NCBI GenBank assembly: GCA_937925715.1
Contig: CALAMG010000031.1
Coordinates: 36,394-100,393 of the forward strand
Reading direction: 5' to 3'
DNA from: an uncultured Collinsella sp.
GTDB taxonomy: Bacteria; Actinomycetota; Coriobacteriia; Coriobacteriales; Coriobacteriaceae
Length of the DNA: 64,000 nt
The translations under genes and the position numbers were made by a program. This document shows positions 10,003 through 18,204 of this stretch, piece after piece; the first letter of the stretch is position 1; the number at the start of each line of letters is the position of its first letter. The notes under the pieces are model-generated. The model had not been told where the DNA came from. It made no database searches and was given only the letters and a program-made list of their open reading frames with translations.

Positions 10003-11445
10003 ATGTTAAATCAAAAAAACAAGGTGACACGCGCGGACTATGAGCAGTGGCGTGTCGGACAGGATGAGACGGCGGCTCGCATCGCGTCCGACCCCGATAG
10101 GCTTCTGTTCCATGTGGAGCCTGAGCTTGGCTGGCTCAACGACCCCAACGGTTTGGTTCAGATTGGTGATACGTATCACATCTATCATCAATACGATCCG
10201 TTCGATGCTGCGCATGGCGGTCCAGTGCTTTGGAACCATCTGACGACAAAGGATTTTGTGACGTACGAGAATCACGGCCCCGTGCTGTTCCCCGATTCCG
10301 ATTTGGATTCGAGCGGAGCGTATTCTGGTTCTGCCTTTGTACGTGATGGCAAGATTCACTACTTCTATACCGGCAACGTCAAGCATTTTGACCGCGATGA
10401 TTACGACTACGTGTTGACGGGCCGTGAGCAAAACCAGATTCATATGGTTGCCGAGAATCCCGACGAATTGGGCGAGAAGCGCATGGCTGTTGGACCAGTC
10501 GATTACCCCGACGATATCGGTACACACGTGCGCGACCCCAAGATCCTTGAGCACGATGGTGTCTACTACATGGTTCTGGGCGCTCGTACGAAAGACGACC
10601 GTGGCTGCGTGCTTGTCTATACTTCGCGTGATTTAGGGGTCTGGAGCTATGCGACGCGCATTGAGCTGGGCGAGAAGTTTGGCTTTATGTGGGAGTGCCC
10701 TGATCTGTTTGAGCTTGATGGCGAGCTTATTCTCGTTTGCTGCCCGCAGGGTGTGCCTGCCGATGGTTGGCGTTACCGCAATCCGCATCAGTGCGTGTGG
10801 TTCCCTATCGAGGCCGATTGGGAGGCGCCGAGTTTTAAGATCACCGGGCAGGGCATGCCCCCGATGGTCGATGCCGGTTTTGATTTCTATGCTCCGCAGT
10901 CCTTTGAGGATGCTGCAGGCCGGCGTTTGATGATCGGATGGTCGGGTTGCCCCGATTCGACGGCGGAAAACCCGACGGTGGCGCGCGGGTGGCAGTGCGC
11001 GTTGACGGTGCCGCGAGAGCTGAGCATGCGCGATGGTAAGCTCTGCCAGCAGCCGGCGCACGAGATTGAGAGGATGCGCGGCGACTGCGTTCGCGCGACA
11101 GGCGGTGAAACCGTTGAGGAGCCGGGCCGCCTGTTTGATCTAGTGGTTTCCTGCGAGGGCGCCAAGATGGTCGAGCTCGAAATCCGCAAGGGTGTCTTTG
11201 TGCGTTATACGGACGGGATGCTTACCCTCGATATGGGTGACGAAGGCTATGGGCGCGACCAGAGGTCGATTGAGCTCGGCGAGCTTCGCGACCTACAAGT
11301 GCTTTCGGACACTACGATGGTCGAGATTTTTGCAAATGGCGGCGAGGCGGCACTTACGAGCCGTACCTATTCGCCGGCGGTTCCGGCGATGGAGCTGCAC
11401 GCCGAGGGTGCGGCATCGATGAATTTCTACCGCCTCGTGCATTAA
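10003..11445 (+). CDS. scrB: Sucrose-6-phosphate hydrolase / beta-fructofuranosidase (GH32)
   Basis: 480 aa, canonical GH32. WLNDPNG (44-50) holds the nucleophile Asp47, RDPK is at 177-180, ECPDLF at 231-236 with Glu231 as acid/base, followed by the GH32 C-terminal beta-sandwich. No signal peptide. It would split intracellular sucrose-6-phosphate to glucose-6-phosphate and fructose. Located last in the LacI-regulated cluster behind a hairpin, so its level may differ from that of the PTS gene. The orthodox motifs contrast with the altered ones in the GH32-like gene at 7022, arguing for different substrates. Confidence 0.88.
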   Translation: MLNQKNKVTRADYEQWRVGQDETAARIASDPDRLLFHVEPELGWLNDPNGLVQIGDTYHIYHQYDPFDAAHGGPVLWNHLTTKDFVTYENHGPVLFPDSDLDSSGAYSGSAFVRDGKIHYFYTGNVKHFDRDDYDYVLTGREQNQIHMVAENPDELGEKRMAVGPVDYPDDIGTHVRDPKILEHDGVYYMVLGARTKDDRGCVLVYTSRDLGVWSYATRIELGEKFGFMWECPDLFELDGELILVCCPQGVPADGWRYRNPHQCVWFPIEADWEAPSFKITGQGMPPMVDAGFDFYAPQSFEDAAGRRLMIGWSGCPDSTAENPTVARGWQCALTVPRELSMRDGKLCQQPAHEIERMRGDCVRATGGETVEEPGRLFDLVVSCEGAKMVELEIRKGVFVRYTDGMLTLDMGDEGYGRDQRSIELGELRDLQVLSDTTMVEIFANGGEAALTSRTYSPAVPAMELHAEGAASMNFYRLVH

Positions 11446-11597
11446 CCGTGCGTGGAGCACGATTGGATTTACTGGACGGAATGTGTCGCAGTTGTCGCGG
11501 CCAACTACCGTTTATCGTGTATAGCTACCGTTTGCGGAGTAAGTAACACATTGTTACAAACCGTGTAGAATCCTAGGTAAGCACGGAGTTTTCCAGG

Positions 11598-11636
11598 GAG
11601 ACGCTGTCCTTTGTTGTGTGCAAGGGGCGGCGTCTC
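11598..11636 (+). other. Hairpin in the region before degV
   Basis: GAGACGC (11598-11604) pairs with GCGTCTC (11630-11636), with CCTT/AAGG inside. It sits in the 278-base gap between scrB and degV and may be the scrB terminator or part of the degV leader. A TAGAAT box lies at 11566 without a clear -35. Confidence 0.45.
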
Positions 11637-11723
11637 TTTGGCGCTTGGACACCGTTGTGCAACAGTGCGGCGGCACGTGCGTCACATATTGAAAAACCAA
11701 CGTCGAGATGGGTCGTGATAAGA

Positions 11724-12578
11724 ATGGGCAAATATGTAATCGTGGTTGAATCTGGTTCGGATGTGACGCCAGAGCTCTGCGAACGCTACGGCATCGTGCG
11801 CGTGCCTATGCATGTCACGATTGGTGACGAGACTGTCGAGGACGGCTCGATCGATCCGCTCGAGATTTATTCGCGCTGCAACGAGTTTGGCGTAATGCCC
11901 AAGACCAGCGGCTGCGCGCCTGCGGATTTTGCTCACGTGTACGACCGTATCCATGCCGAGCAGCCCGATGCGACCATTCTGCATCTTGCGTACTCCGAGG
12001 CCACGACCTGCTCGCATCAATCCTCCAAGATTGCGGCCCAGGGGCGCGACTACGTGTTCTCCATGGACACGCGTTTTGTCTCGGTGGGCCAGTCGCTCGT
12101 TGTCGTCGAGACCGCCAAATACATCGAGGCTCACCCCGATGCCACCGTCGACGAGATCTTTGCATTTACGAATTCCGTCATGGACCGTGTGCTGCTGGGC
12201 TTTGTTCCTACCGACCTAGCCTTCCTTAAGGCGGGCGGTCGTCTGTCCAACGTGGCATTCCTTGGCGCCCACCTGCTCAAGATTAAGCCCTGCATTGAGG
12301 TAACGGGCGGTAAGTTTGTGGCGACCAAGAAGTTCCGCGGCTCTATGCTCAAGTGCGCCCGCGCCTTTATTGACCACATGGTTGCGAAGGGCGAGATTGA
12401 CTACTCGCACATTGGCCTGGCGTATTCGGTAGGCCTTTCCCAGGAGCTGCGCGACGACATGGAAGTCTATGCGCACGACCTGGGCTTTAAGGACATTACC
12501 TGGACTCAGGTCGGCGGCGTCATCTCGAGCCATTGCGGCCCGACCGCCTTCGGCGCGGTACTCACGCTCAAGGCGTAA
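11724..12578 (+). CDS. DegV family fatty-acid-binding protein
   Basis: 284 aa, standard DegV length. N-terminal VIVVESGSDVTPEL, TSGCAPADFAHVY (about 60-72) and the C-terminal THCGP-like segment (SSHCGPTAFG) are family signatures. DegV/FakB proteins bind a fatty acid and present it to the kinase FakA for phosphorylation. No fakA homologue is adjacent, so partner and ligand are not shown. The start was set at ATG 11724 (MGKYVIV), the normal family N-terminus; the frame is open much further upstream but the extra residues are not DegV-like. A hairpin at 12610 ends the unit. Confidence 0.85.
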   Translation: MGKYVIVVESGSDVTPELCERYGIVRVPMHVTIGDETVEDGSIDPLEIYSRCNEFGVMPKTSGCAPADFAHVYDRIHAEQPDATILHLAYSEATTCSHQSSKIAAQGRDYVFSMDTRFVSVGQSLVVVETAKYIEAHPDATVDEIFAFTNSVMDRVLLGFVPTDLAFLKAGGRLSNVAFLGAHLLKIKPCIEVTGGKFVATKKFRGSMLKCARAFIDHMVAKGEIDYSHIGLAYSVGLSQELRDDMEVYAHDLGFKDITWTQVGGVISSHCGPTAFGAVLTLKA

Positions 12579-12609
12579 GGCCTGGCGTCTATCGATTTCT
12601 ATTGCCTCG

Positions 12610-12642
12610 GCGGCGGGCGGGTTGCGACAACCTACCCGCCGC
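12610..12642 (+). terminator. Hairpin after degV
   Basis: GCGGCGGG (12610-12617) pairs with CCCGCCGC (12635-12642); GGTTG/CAACC pairs inside, two mismatches between. Followed by TCTTG. Confidence 0.55.
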
Positions 12643-12764
12643 TCTTGCGTGGGGTCAAATAGAACAACCCAATTGACCGCTAAACCGTTTCGCCATCATG
12701 CGTATGGGCTAGAATGGCTCTGGTATTTATGTAACTAAAACCAAAGAGAGGCAAGGTAGCGGGA

Positions 12765-13583
12765 ATGGCTGAGATGACGCTCGAGGGTGTGGACGCTCGT
12801 CCCGAGGACTCTGCGTTTGCCCTGGGTCGCGTGCATTCGATCGAGACGATGGGAACGGTCGACGGTCCCGGCATCCGCTTCGTAGTGTTTGTCCAAGGCT
12901 GTCCCATGCGCTGCGCGTATTGCCACAATCCCGATACTTGGTCTGTTAACGGCGGCACCATGGTGACTGTCGAGCACCTGATGGACGAGTTCCAGAGTAA
13001 CCATGAGTTTTACCGCAGCGGCGGCATTACGGTTTCGGGTGGCGAGCCGCTCCTGCAGCCCGAGTTTTTGGCCGATCTGTTCCGTGCAATGCACAACAAC
13101 CCCGATGGTCGCGTGCATACCTGCCTTGACAGCTGCGGATATGCGTTTGACCCCAACCATCCCGAGAAGTTCGATGCCGTTCTCAGCGAGACCGACATGG
13201 TGCTGCTCGACATCAAACATGCCGATCCGGCTGAGCATAAAAAGCTGACCGGCTGCGATCCCGCACGCATTCTGGCGTTTGGCGATGAGCTGGCGCGTCG
13301 CAAGATTAAGGTCGTTATCCGTCACGTGGTAGTGCCGGGCATTACCGACACGGTGGAGGAGTGCGAGGCACTCGGTCGCCTGATCGCTCCATGGCACAAC
13401 GTGGTGGGCTTGGAAATGCTGCCGTATCACACGATGGGCGTCGTCAAGTACGAGCAACTGGGCATTCCCTATAAGCTCGAGGGCGTGCCCCAGATGGATA
13501 CCGCGCGCATGCCCGAGCTGCGCAACGCCGTCATGACGGGCATGAAAAAGCGCCGCGCGGAACTCAAAAACGCCATCGGCTAG
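12765..13583 (+). CDS. pflA: Pyruvate formate-lyase activating enzyme (radical SAM)
   Basis: 272 aa. The radical SAM cluster motif is C46-x3-C50-x2-C53 in GCPMRCAYCHNPDTW, preceded by GTVDGPGIRFVVFVQG, and SGGEPLLQ follows at 91-98. These are hallmark PflA features. The enzyme uses SAM and a [4Fe-4S] cluster to abstract hydrogen from the PFL glycine, here presumably Gly58 of the separate 83-aa subunit. Its gene is 7.2 kb from that pair, with the sucrose locus between, so it is not cotranscribed with them. ATG 12765 follows gagaggcaagg. Confidence 0.93.
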   Translation: MAEMTLEGVDARPEDSAFALGRVHSIETMGTVDGPGIRFVVFVQGCPMRCAYCHNPDTWSVNGGTMVTVEHLMDEFQSNHEFYRSGGITVSGGEPLLQPEFLADLFRAMHNNPDGRVHTCLDSCGYAFDPNHPEKFDAVLSETDMVLLDIKHADPAEHKKLTGCDPARILAFGDELARRKIKVVIRHVVVPGITDTVEECEALGRLIAPWHNVVGLEMLPYHTMGVVKYEQLGIPYKLEGVPQMDTARMPELRNAVMTGMKKRRAELKNAIG

Positions 13584-13605
13584 CGAGCCATATTCGCTCC
13601 CCAAA

Positions 13606-13638
13606 GGCACTCATTGGGGACAGACTTAAATGAGTGCC
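13606..13638 (+). repeat. Palindromic repeat after pflA (GGGACAG group)
   Basis: GGCACTCATT (13606-13615) pairs with AATGAGTGCC (13629-13638); the loop contains GGGGACAG. Possible pflA terminator or small dispersed repeat related by its GGGACAG core to those at 34719, 35955, 54956 and 55678. Confidence 0.6.
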
Positions 13639-13674
13639 CCTGGGCACCAAGTTGATTGCCAAAGAGCCCCGTCA

Positions 13675-13741
13675 AGTTGCGGTGGAATAGTTCTTGTTTT
13701 TCGGCTTATGCCGCCCAAACAGGAACTATTTCACCGCAACT
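13675..13741 (+). repeat. AGTTGCGGTG inverted repeat, copy 1
   Basis: 25-base arms (13675-13699 with 13717-13741), 23 Watson-Crick and two G-T pairs, enclosing a small TTTTTCGGCTT loop region. The copy at 37002 has nearly the same arms. The rest of the 316-base gap up to the hydrolase start is otherwise empty apart from a TATATA box at 13870. Confidence 0.8.
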
Positions 13742-13899
13742 GCGTTTTGGGTAGAGATGTGCAACAGAATTGGCAAAAATGCATAGAAACGCTTGTGGTT
13801 TCTTTAAAGACACCTTAAACGCCGCTGAATATCTTTGGAAAGAAATGCCTGCTCGGTATCATGCTGCTCGTATATAAACGGTGGCAGTCAGGAGACCAC

Positions 13900-15018
13900 G
13901 TGCGAAACATCGCATCGCGGGATGAGTATGTGCCGCAGCATAGCAGCAGATATGAGACGAAGGGCACGTCTTTGCGTGGCCTTGCCGACGCTCGCATTCG
14001 CGGGGCGAAGATTGCCGCCATAGGAATGTTAGCGTTAGCGGTCATTATCCTCGGAATTACCGCTAAAACCTACGCGTCGGAGCGAATGGCACATTCAGAT
14101 GCGTCAACAGTACAGACGCAAAACAAAAAGGTCCCTGAATCTAAAGTCACCGCAAGTCAAACCCTGTCGACAGCGAACCTCAAGACGGGGCTTTCGAAGC
14201 CGGACTTTAACGATATTCCCTCAGGCGATACCGTGCAGACCTTCTCACTGGTTGATGACCAGATCCTCGCCCTGGAGGATGAGAACCTCGCCGCACTCCA
14301 GAATGCGCTTGACCAGGCGCAGGAGCTGGGCGATGCGGGCGTGGTGTTTTACGACCTGTCGAGCGGTAAGGGCGTGACGTATAACGCCGATGTCGAGGTG
14401 TATGGAGCGAGCAGCTACAAAGCGCTGTATGCGCTCTATATTTGCGAGACGTTGGTCGAATCGGGGCAGGTGCCGCTCGATGGGCCTTTAGCCACGTATG
14501 GTGGTTACAGCATGGGCTGGCAGACGGTGCGCGACCTTATCGAGAATGCCGTCGTCAACTCAGACAACGATTCGTTTATCGCGTTACGCGCGGCGTTTGA
14601 CCATGATGGCTATGAGGATTGGATTGCCAATCTGGGTGTTGATGACGAAACGGCACTGAATCCGATGAGTGATTTTCCGACCTACTGCCCGCGCACCTCG
14701 GCAAAGTTGTGGCGAGAGATGAGTGAGTATTTGAGCTGTGACACCGAGGCGTCGCAATGGCTGTCGGGCCTTCTGGCATCAACATCGCGCTCGTTTATTC
14801 GCGATGGCATTGCGGACGAGCAGGTTTTGGTGCGCAACAAGGCAGGCTGGATTAGCGAGGATGGTTACTATTCGACATGCGATGCAGGCCTCATCGACAT
14901 CGATGGCCGTACCTATGTCATGAGCGTCATGACATCGATGCCATGGAGTGACCGTTCGAGCGAGGTTACGGCTGCGATTGCAAAGGCTCTGTTTGATACG
15001 CGAGCTGCACTGGCTTAG
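13900..15018 (+). CDS. Membrane-anchored serine hydrolase of the beta-lactamase/penicillin-binding fold
   Basis: 372 aa from GTG 13900, chosen because GGAG lies six bases upstream; an in-frame ATG at 13861 has no site and would overlap a TATATA box. One membrane helix at about 37-55 (KIAAIGMLALAVIILGITA), then a linker and a catalytic domain with S171-x-x-K174 (SSYK), SDN (221-223) and K314-A-G, the three class A motifs. Class A enzymes usually have KTG; KAG is a variation. A cell-wall or beta-lactam role outside the membrane is likely, but activity on beta-lactams cannot be claimed. It is one of a run of same-strand genes with mtnN and engB. Confidence 0.75.
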   Translation: MRNIASRDEYVPQHSSRYETKGTSLRGLADARIRGAKIAAIGMLALAVIILGITAKTYASERMAHSDASTVQTQNKKVPESKVTASQTLSTANLKTGLSKPDFNDIPSGDTVQTFSLVDDQILALEDENLAALQNALDQAQELGDAGVVFYDLSSGKGVTYNADVEVYGASSYKALYALYICETLVESGQVPLDGPLATYGGYSMGWQTVRDLIENAVVNSDNDSFIALRAAFDHDGYEDWIANLGVDDETALNPMSDFPTYCPRTSAKLWREMSEYLSCDTEASQWLSGLLASTSRSFIRDGIADEQVLVRNKAGWISEDGYYSTCDAGLIDIDGRTYVMSVMTSMPWSDRSSEVTAAIAKALFDTRAALA

Positions 15019-15096
15019 CGTGTTCGTTTGACGAGGTCAAACAAAATGCTGGTACCATACCGTGGTTGAGAATTTCGAATAGGTTTGGGGAATGGT

Positions 15097-15837
15097 ATGA
15101 CTACCATCGCGATTATCGGTGCGCTCGAAAAAGAGATCATGCAGATTAAGGGAGAGCTGAGCGACGTTTGCGAGGCACGGGAGGCAGGCTTGACCGTTGT
15201 GAGCGGTGAGCTCGACGGCCTGACAGTTGTCGCCACAACGGCGGGCATGGGCACGGTGAACGCCGCCGCTGCAACACAGCACCTCATTAGCAAGTATGCT
15301 CCGCAGGCTGTTGTGTTTTCGGGCATTGCGGGCGGTTTGAACCCCAAGCTCCATATCGACGATGTGGTCATTGGCAAACGCCTACGCTATCTGGATACCG
15401 ATACCGCGCTTATCGCTGAGTCCGCACCGGGGCTCGAGGAGTTTGGCTCGACGCCCGCGCTGGTCGATATTGCCGCCGAAGTGCTTGCTGAGCGTGGGTT
15501 TGTTGACGCTTCGACAAATGCAGTCGCTTCGAATGAGGGCACCAAGCAGTTCCTGGTCGGCACGATTGCCACGGGCAACCGCTTTGTGACGGGCGCCACC
15601 ATGCGCAACGACGCTATCGAGGCGACGCATGCCGATTGTGTCGGCATGGAGGGCGCGGCAATTGCCCATGTCGCAACCAAAAATGGTGTCGATTGCCTGG
15701 TGTTGCGCGCTATCAGCGATAATTGTGACGAGGCGTACGATGCAATTTGCGAGCGAGAGTTCGATCTGTTCGAGTACGCGCGTGTCGCAAGTGACATCAC
15801 GCTCGATATCGTCCGCCGCATTGCCGCTGCGCAATAG
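15097..15837 (+). CDS. mtnN: 5'-methylthioadenosine/S-adenosylhomocysteine nucleosidase
   Basis: 246 aa. Family landmarks: IAIIGALEKEI (4-14) with the acidic catalytic residue, SGIAGGLNP (75-83), CVGMEGAAIAH (181-191) where Met-Glu contact the ribose, and RAISDNCDEA with Asp208 as the general acid. It hydrolyses MTA and SAH to adenine and thioribose sugars, clearing by-products of SAM use, relevant with radical SAM enzymes nearby. Start ATG 15097 is the usual N-terminus; a TTG four codons earlier is less likely. engB starts 38 bases after the stop. Confidence 0.9.
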   Translation: MTTIAIIGALEKEIMQIKGELSDVCEAREAGLTVVSGELDGLTVVATTAGMGTVNAAAATQHLISKYAPQAVVFSGIAGGLNPKLHIDDVVIGKRLRYLDTDTALIAESAPGLEEFGSTPALVDIAAEVLAERGFVDASTNAVASNEGTKQFLVGTIATGNRFVTGATMRNDAIEATHADCVGMEGAAIAHVATKNGVDCLVLRAISDNCDEAYDAICEREFDLFEYARVASDITLDIVRRIAAAQ

Positions 15838-15875
15838 CGCGTCTATTTGTAAGAACCTACGACCAAGGAGTGTCC

Positions 15876-16466
15876 ATGGCCGATTCCATTAACTATCAGC
15901 TTGCCAAGTTCGTTGCCAGCTACGGCAAGGTTTCGCAGATTCCCGAGTCCACCTGCCCTGAGGTGAGCTTCGTCGGCCGCTCCAACGTGGGCAAGTCCTC
16001 CATCATGAACAAGCTATTTGGCCGCAAGAACCTGGTCAAGGTTTCCAGTACGCCGGGCAAGACGAGCAACATCAACTTCTTTGAGGCCGACGACGTGCAT
16101 TTCGTTGACCTGCCGGGTTACGGTTTCGCCCGTCGCTCCAAGGCCGAGCGCGACCGCTGGGCCGAGCTTATCGGCGACTTTTTCGACTCCGAGCGCAGCT
16201 TTAACTTGGTCGTCTCACTGGTGGACATTCGTCACGACCCCAGTAAACTCGACCATGACATGATCGACTACCTGCAGGGCAACGAGTTCAACTTTATCGT
16301 CTGCCTCACCAAGGCCGACAAACTCAGCCGCACCCAGCAGGCCCGCCAAGCAGCAGCCATCAAAAAGCAGCTCAACGTCCCGGCCGAAAACGTAATCATC
16401 ACAAGCTCCCAAACCGGCACCGGCATCGACGAACTAAAAAAGCGCATCGCCGAGGCCTGCCTCTAG
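15876..16466 (+). CDS. engB: Ribosome-biogenesis GTPase YsxC/EngB
   Basis: 196 aa, usual size. G1 GRSNVGKSS (34-42), switch I TPGKT (59-63), G3 DLPGYG (78-83) and G4 TKAD are all visible. EngB/YsxC binds the 50S subunit during late assembly and is generally essential. ATG 15876 follows aaggag with five-base spacing. A long palindrome ending in T6 after the gene doubles as the control region of the next cassette. Confidence 0.93.
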   Translation: MADSINYQLAKFVASYGKVSQIPESTCPEVSFVGRSNVGKSSIMNKLFGRKNLVKVSSTPGKTSNINFFEADDVHFVDLPGYGFARRSKAERDRWAELIGDFFDSERSFNLVVSLVDIRHDPSKLDHDMIDYLQGNEFNFIVCLTKADKLSRTQQARQAAAIKKQLNVPAENVIITSSQTGTGIDELKKRIAEACL

Positions 16467-16497
16467 TCAGGCTGCAGCCCTTCAAAAGCTCCTATCT

Positions 16498-16547
16498 ATA
16501 TCACCTCAGTGATAGTTATTGGTAAACTATCGCTGAGGTGATATTTT
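16498..16547 (+). promoter_or_regulatory. Double-operator promoter of the DUF3990/HTH cassette (also possible engB terminator)
   Basis: A 19-base inverted repeat (16498-16516 with 16526-16544, one G-T). Each arm is itself a dyad: TATCACCTCAGTGATA (16499-16514) and TATCGCTGAGGTGATA (16528-16543), centres 29 bp apart. Between them TTGGTA (16519-16524) and TATTTT (16542-16547) stand 17 bases apart as -35 and -10. This is what an autoregulated toxin-antitoxin promoter looks like. The T6 tract after the stem could also end engB transcripts. Confidence 0.65.
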
Positions 16548-16560
16548 TTAGGAGGTCGAT

Positions 16561-17244
16561 ATGGAGCTTTGGCACGGGTCGGAGGTTGTTGTCGAGCATC
16601 CATCGTTGGATAAATGCAGGCAATTCAATGACTATGGGCGCGGGTTTTATTGCACACCGCATGAGGAAATGGCAATGGAGTGGGCATGTCGGACCGAGTC
16701 TGATGGCATTGCCAATCGATATGAGCTTGATTTAGATGGCCTTGCGATTTTGGATTTGGAATCAGGTGAGTTCTCGATTCTCAACTGGCTTGCAATTCTG
16801 GCGAATAACAGAGAGTTCAATGTTTCAACGCCAGTAGCACGCGAGGGGCTTCGTTATCTGCTGGATAACTGCCTGATTGATATTTCTCCCTATGACGTTA
16901 TTCGAGGCTATCGTGCAGACGATTCCTATTTCTCGTTTGCAAGACAGTTTGTCAACGGCATGATCTCGCTCAGGCAATTGCAGCGCATTATGTTTTTGGG
17001 GGATTTGGGCATTCAATATGCGCTTATGAGTGAGCGTGCGTTCTCGGCGATTAAGTTCCGCGATTGGAAGCAGGCTTCGGGAGCTGAGTTTTATCCCAAA
17101 CGATTTGAGCGAGAACAGAACGCTCGACGAAAGTACCTGGATACGGTAAACGGATTTGACTCTGATGGTGTCGACATTAGGGATTTGATGGCAGGGAGGG
17201 TTGATTTGAATGATCCAAGAGTTAACGGATCGTGGGCCGAGTAG
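16561..17244 (+). CDS. DUF3990-type protein, candidate ADP-ribosyltransferase-like toxin
   Basis: 227 aa. The start MELWHGSEVVVEHPSLDKCR then FNDYGRGFYCTPHEEMAMEWA is the pattern of DUF3990 proteins: a His in the first strand (His5), a Tyr-rich G-x-G-F-Y strand (25-31) and an acidic helix. That arrangement resembles ADP-ribosyltransferase folds; catalysis is not proven. It has a strong ribosome site (aggaggtcgat) right behind a double operator and overlaps the next gene by 35 bases, so the two are coupled. G+C is lower than in neighbours (more AT-rich codons), consistent with horizontal gain. Likely toxin of a two-gene cassette; a phage-defence role is possible. Confidence 0.65.
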   Translation: MELWHGSEVVVEHPSLDKCRQFNDYGRGFYCTPHEEMAMEWACRTESDGIANRYELDLDGLAILDLESGEFSILNWLAILANNREFNVSTPVAREGLRYLLDNCLIDISPYDVIRGYRADDSYFSFARQFVNGMISLRQLQRIMFLGDLGIQYALMSERAFSAIKFRDWKQASGAEFYPKRFEREQNARRKYLDTVNGFDSDGVDIRDLMAGRVDLNDPRVNGSWAE

Positions 17245-17908
17245 GACATACCCCGTCTACTACCTCGAGGACGCAATGAACAATCTCGGCGACTGCTTCG
17301 ACTATGCCGTGAACGACTATGGAGCGGAAGGGTCCGAGGTCGCTGAACTCTTTTGCCTGAGCGGCGTAGCCCGTGAGTTTGAGCGTGGCAACGCATGGGT
17401 CGTATCGGGAAAATCGGGCGTTGAGCTATTCGCGCTTATCGCCGAAAGGTCGGGCTACCAATCAAGGCCGATGCCAAATCGAATCTACCGATTCGAAAAG
17501 ACACCGGAATATTGGACAGGCTGGATATTGGCATACCTTCAGTGGCGCCTAGGAGAGTCTTTCGAAGACCTGCTGCATGTCGTTCCGTTCGATGCGCTGT
17601 GCAATATGTATTACCCCTGGCACGAAGCCTCAGAGGAGCGTGTGGCGCGTCTTGTTTGCGATATAGCGAAGAAAACACCTCGTCAAACCAAACTCGCGCT
17701 AGCAAGGAAGAGGCTTAAGAAAACCCAGCAAGACCTGGCATACGAATCGGGCGTATCACTCCGCTCAATCCAAATGTACGAGCAGCGCCAGAGAAACATC
17801 AATGAAGCTTCGGTAACAAGCGTAAGAGCCATAGCAAAAGCCCTCCACTGCAACATCGAAGATCTCCTAGAGCCAGTCTTCGAATACAAAGAAACAAACG
17901 CAGCGTAA
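17210..17908 (+). CDS. Partner protein with N-terminal DUF3791-like part and C-terminal XRE helix-turn-helix
   Basis: 232 aa in three parts. Residues 22-80 (FDYAVNDYG..GSEVAELFCLSGVAREF) resemble the small DUF3791 proteins often next to DUF3990 genes. Residues 92-145 (TPEYWTGWILAYLQWRLGESFEDLL, then MYYPWHEA) match a segment often seen in gut-bacterial HTH proteins. Residues 160-220 are an XRE/Cro HTH (TQQDLAYESGVSLRSIQMYEQRQRNI). ATG 17210 has gggaggg nine bases upstream, inside the preceding gene. It most likely neutralises the DUF3990 protein and binds the twin dyads at 16499 and 16528. This is inference from arrangement. Confidence 0.65.
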   Translation: MIQELTDRGPSRTYPVYYLEDAMNNLGDCFDYAVNDYGAEGSEVAELFCLSGVAREFERGNAWVVSGKSGVELFALIAERSGYQSRPMPNRIYRFEKTPEYWTGWILAYLQWRLGESFEDLLHVVPFDALCNMYYPWHEASEERVARLVCDIAKKTPRQTKLALARKRLKKTQQDLAYESGVSLRSIQMYEQRQRNINEASVTSVRAIAKALHCNIEDLLEPVFEYKETNAA

Positions 17909-18016
17909 ACCATGCACATCTCCAAAGCCCCTTTCTAGCAAGTGTCCCGCCCCAGCAAGAGCCCCTACCAACAAAAAGCAAAACTATCAGCCCGGCGCCC
18001 CTTCAAAGCGTGGGTC

Positions 18017-18204
18017 CCTGTAGACATCCTCAGCAAAGGTAACGTAGGGACGGTCGGGGATGTTCCTTCAAAATCATTCCGCAGCGCGAAGGCCCCTTGT
18101 CCGTTGCTCCGCAGGAGCAGGACAAGGGGCCTTCATGCGCGAGGACGATTTTGAGGGAACATCCCCGACCGTCCCGGACAGGTAATGGGAAGGATGTCTA
18201 CAGG
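18017..18204 (-). repeat. Long two-storey hairpin, family 1 copy 2 (3' of thrB)
   Basis: Outer stem of 28 pairs with one G-T (18047-18074 with 18148-18175), 13-nt internal loop strands CATTCCGCAGCGC and ATGCGCGAGGACG, inner 15-bp stem (18088-18102 with 18120-18134), apical TGCTCC-GCA-GGAGCA. On the minus strand the loop strands read CGTCCTCG-N2-CAT and CTGCGGAATG, as in copy 1. It begins 22 nt after the thrB stop, in the gene's direction. A further perfect 14-bp inverted pair (18017-18030 with 18191-18204) wraps the whole element and includes the thrB stop codon. The gap 17909-18016 shows nothing else. Confidence 0.9.
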
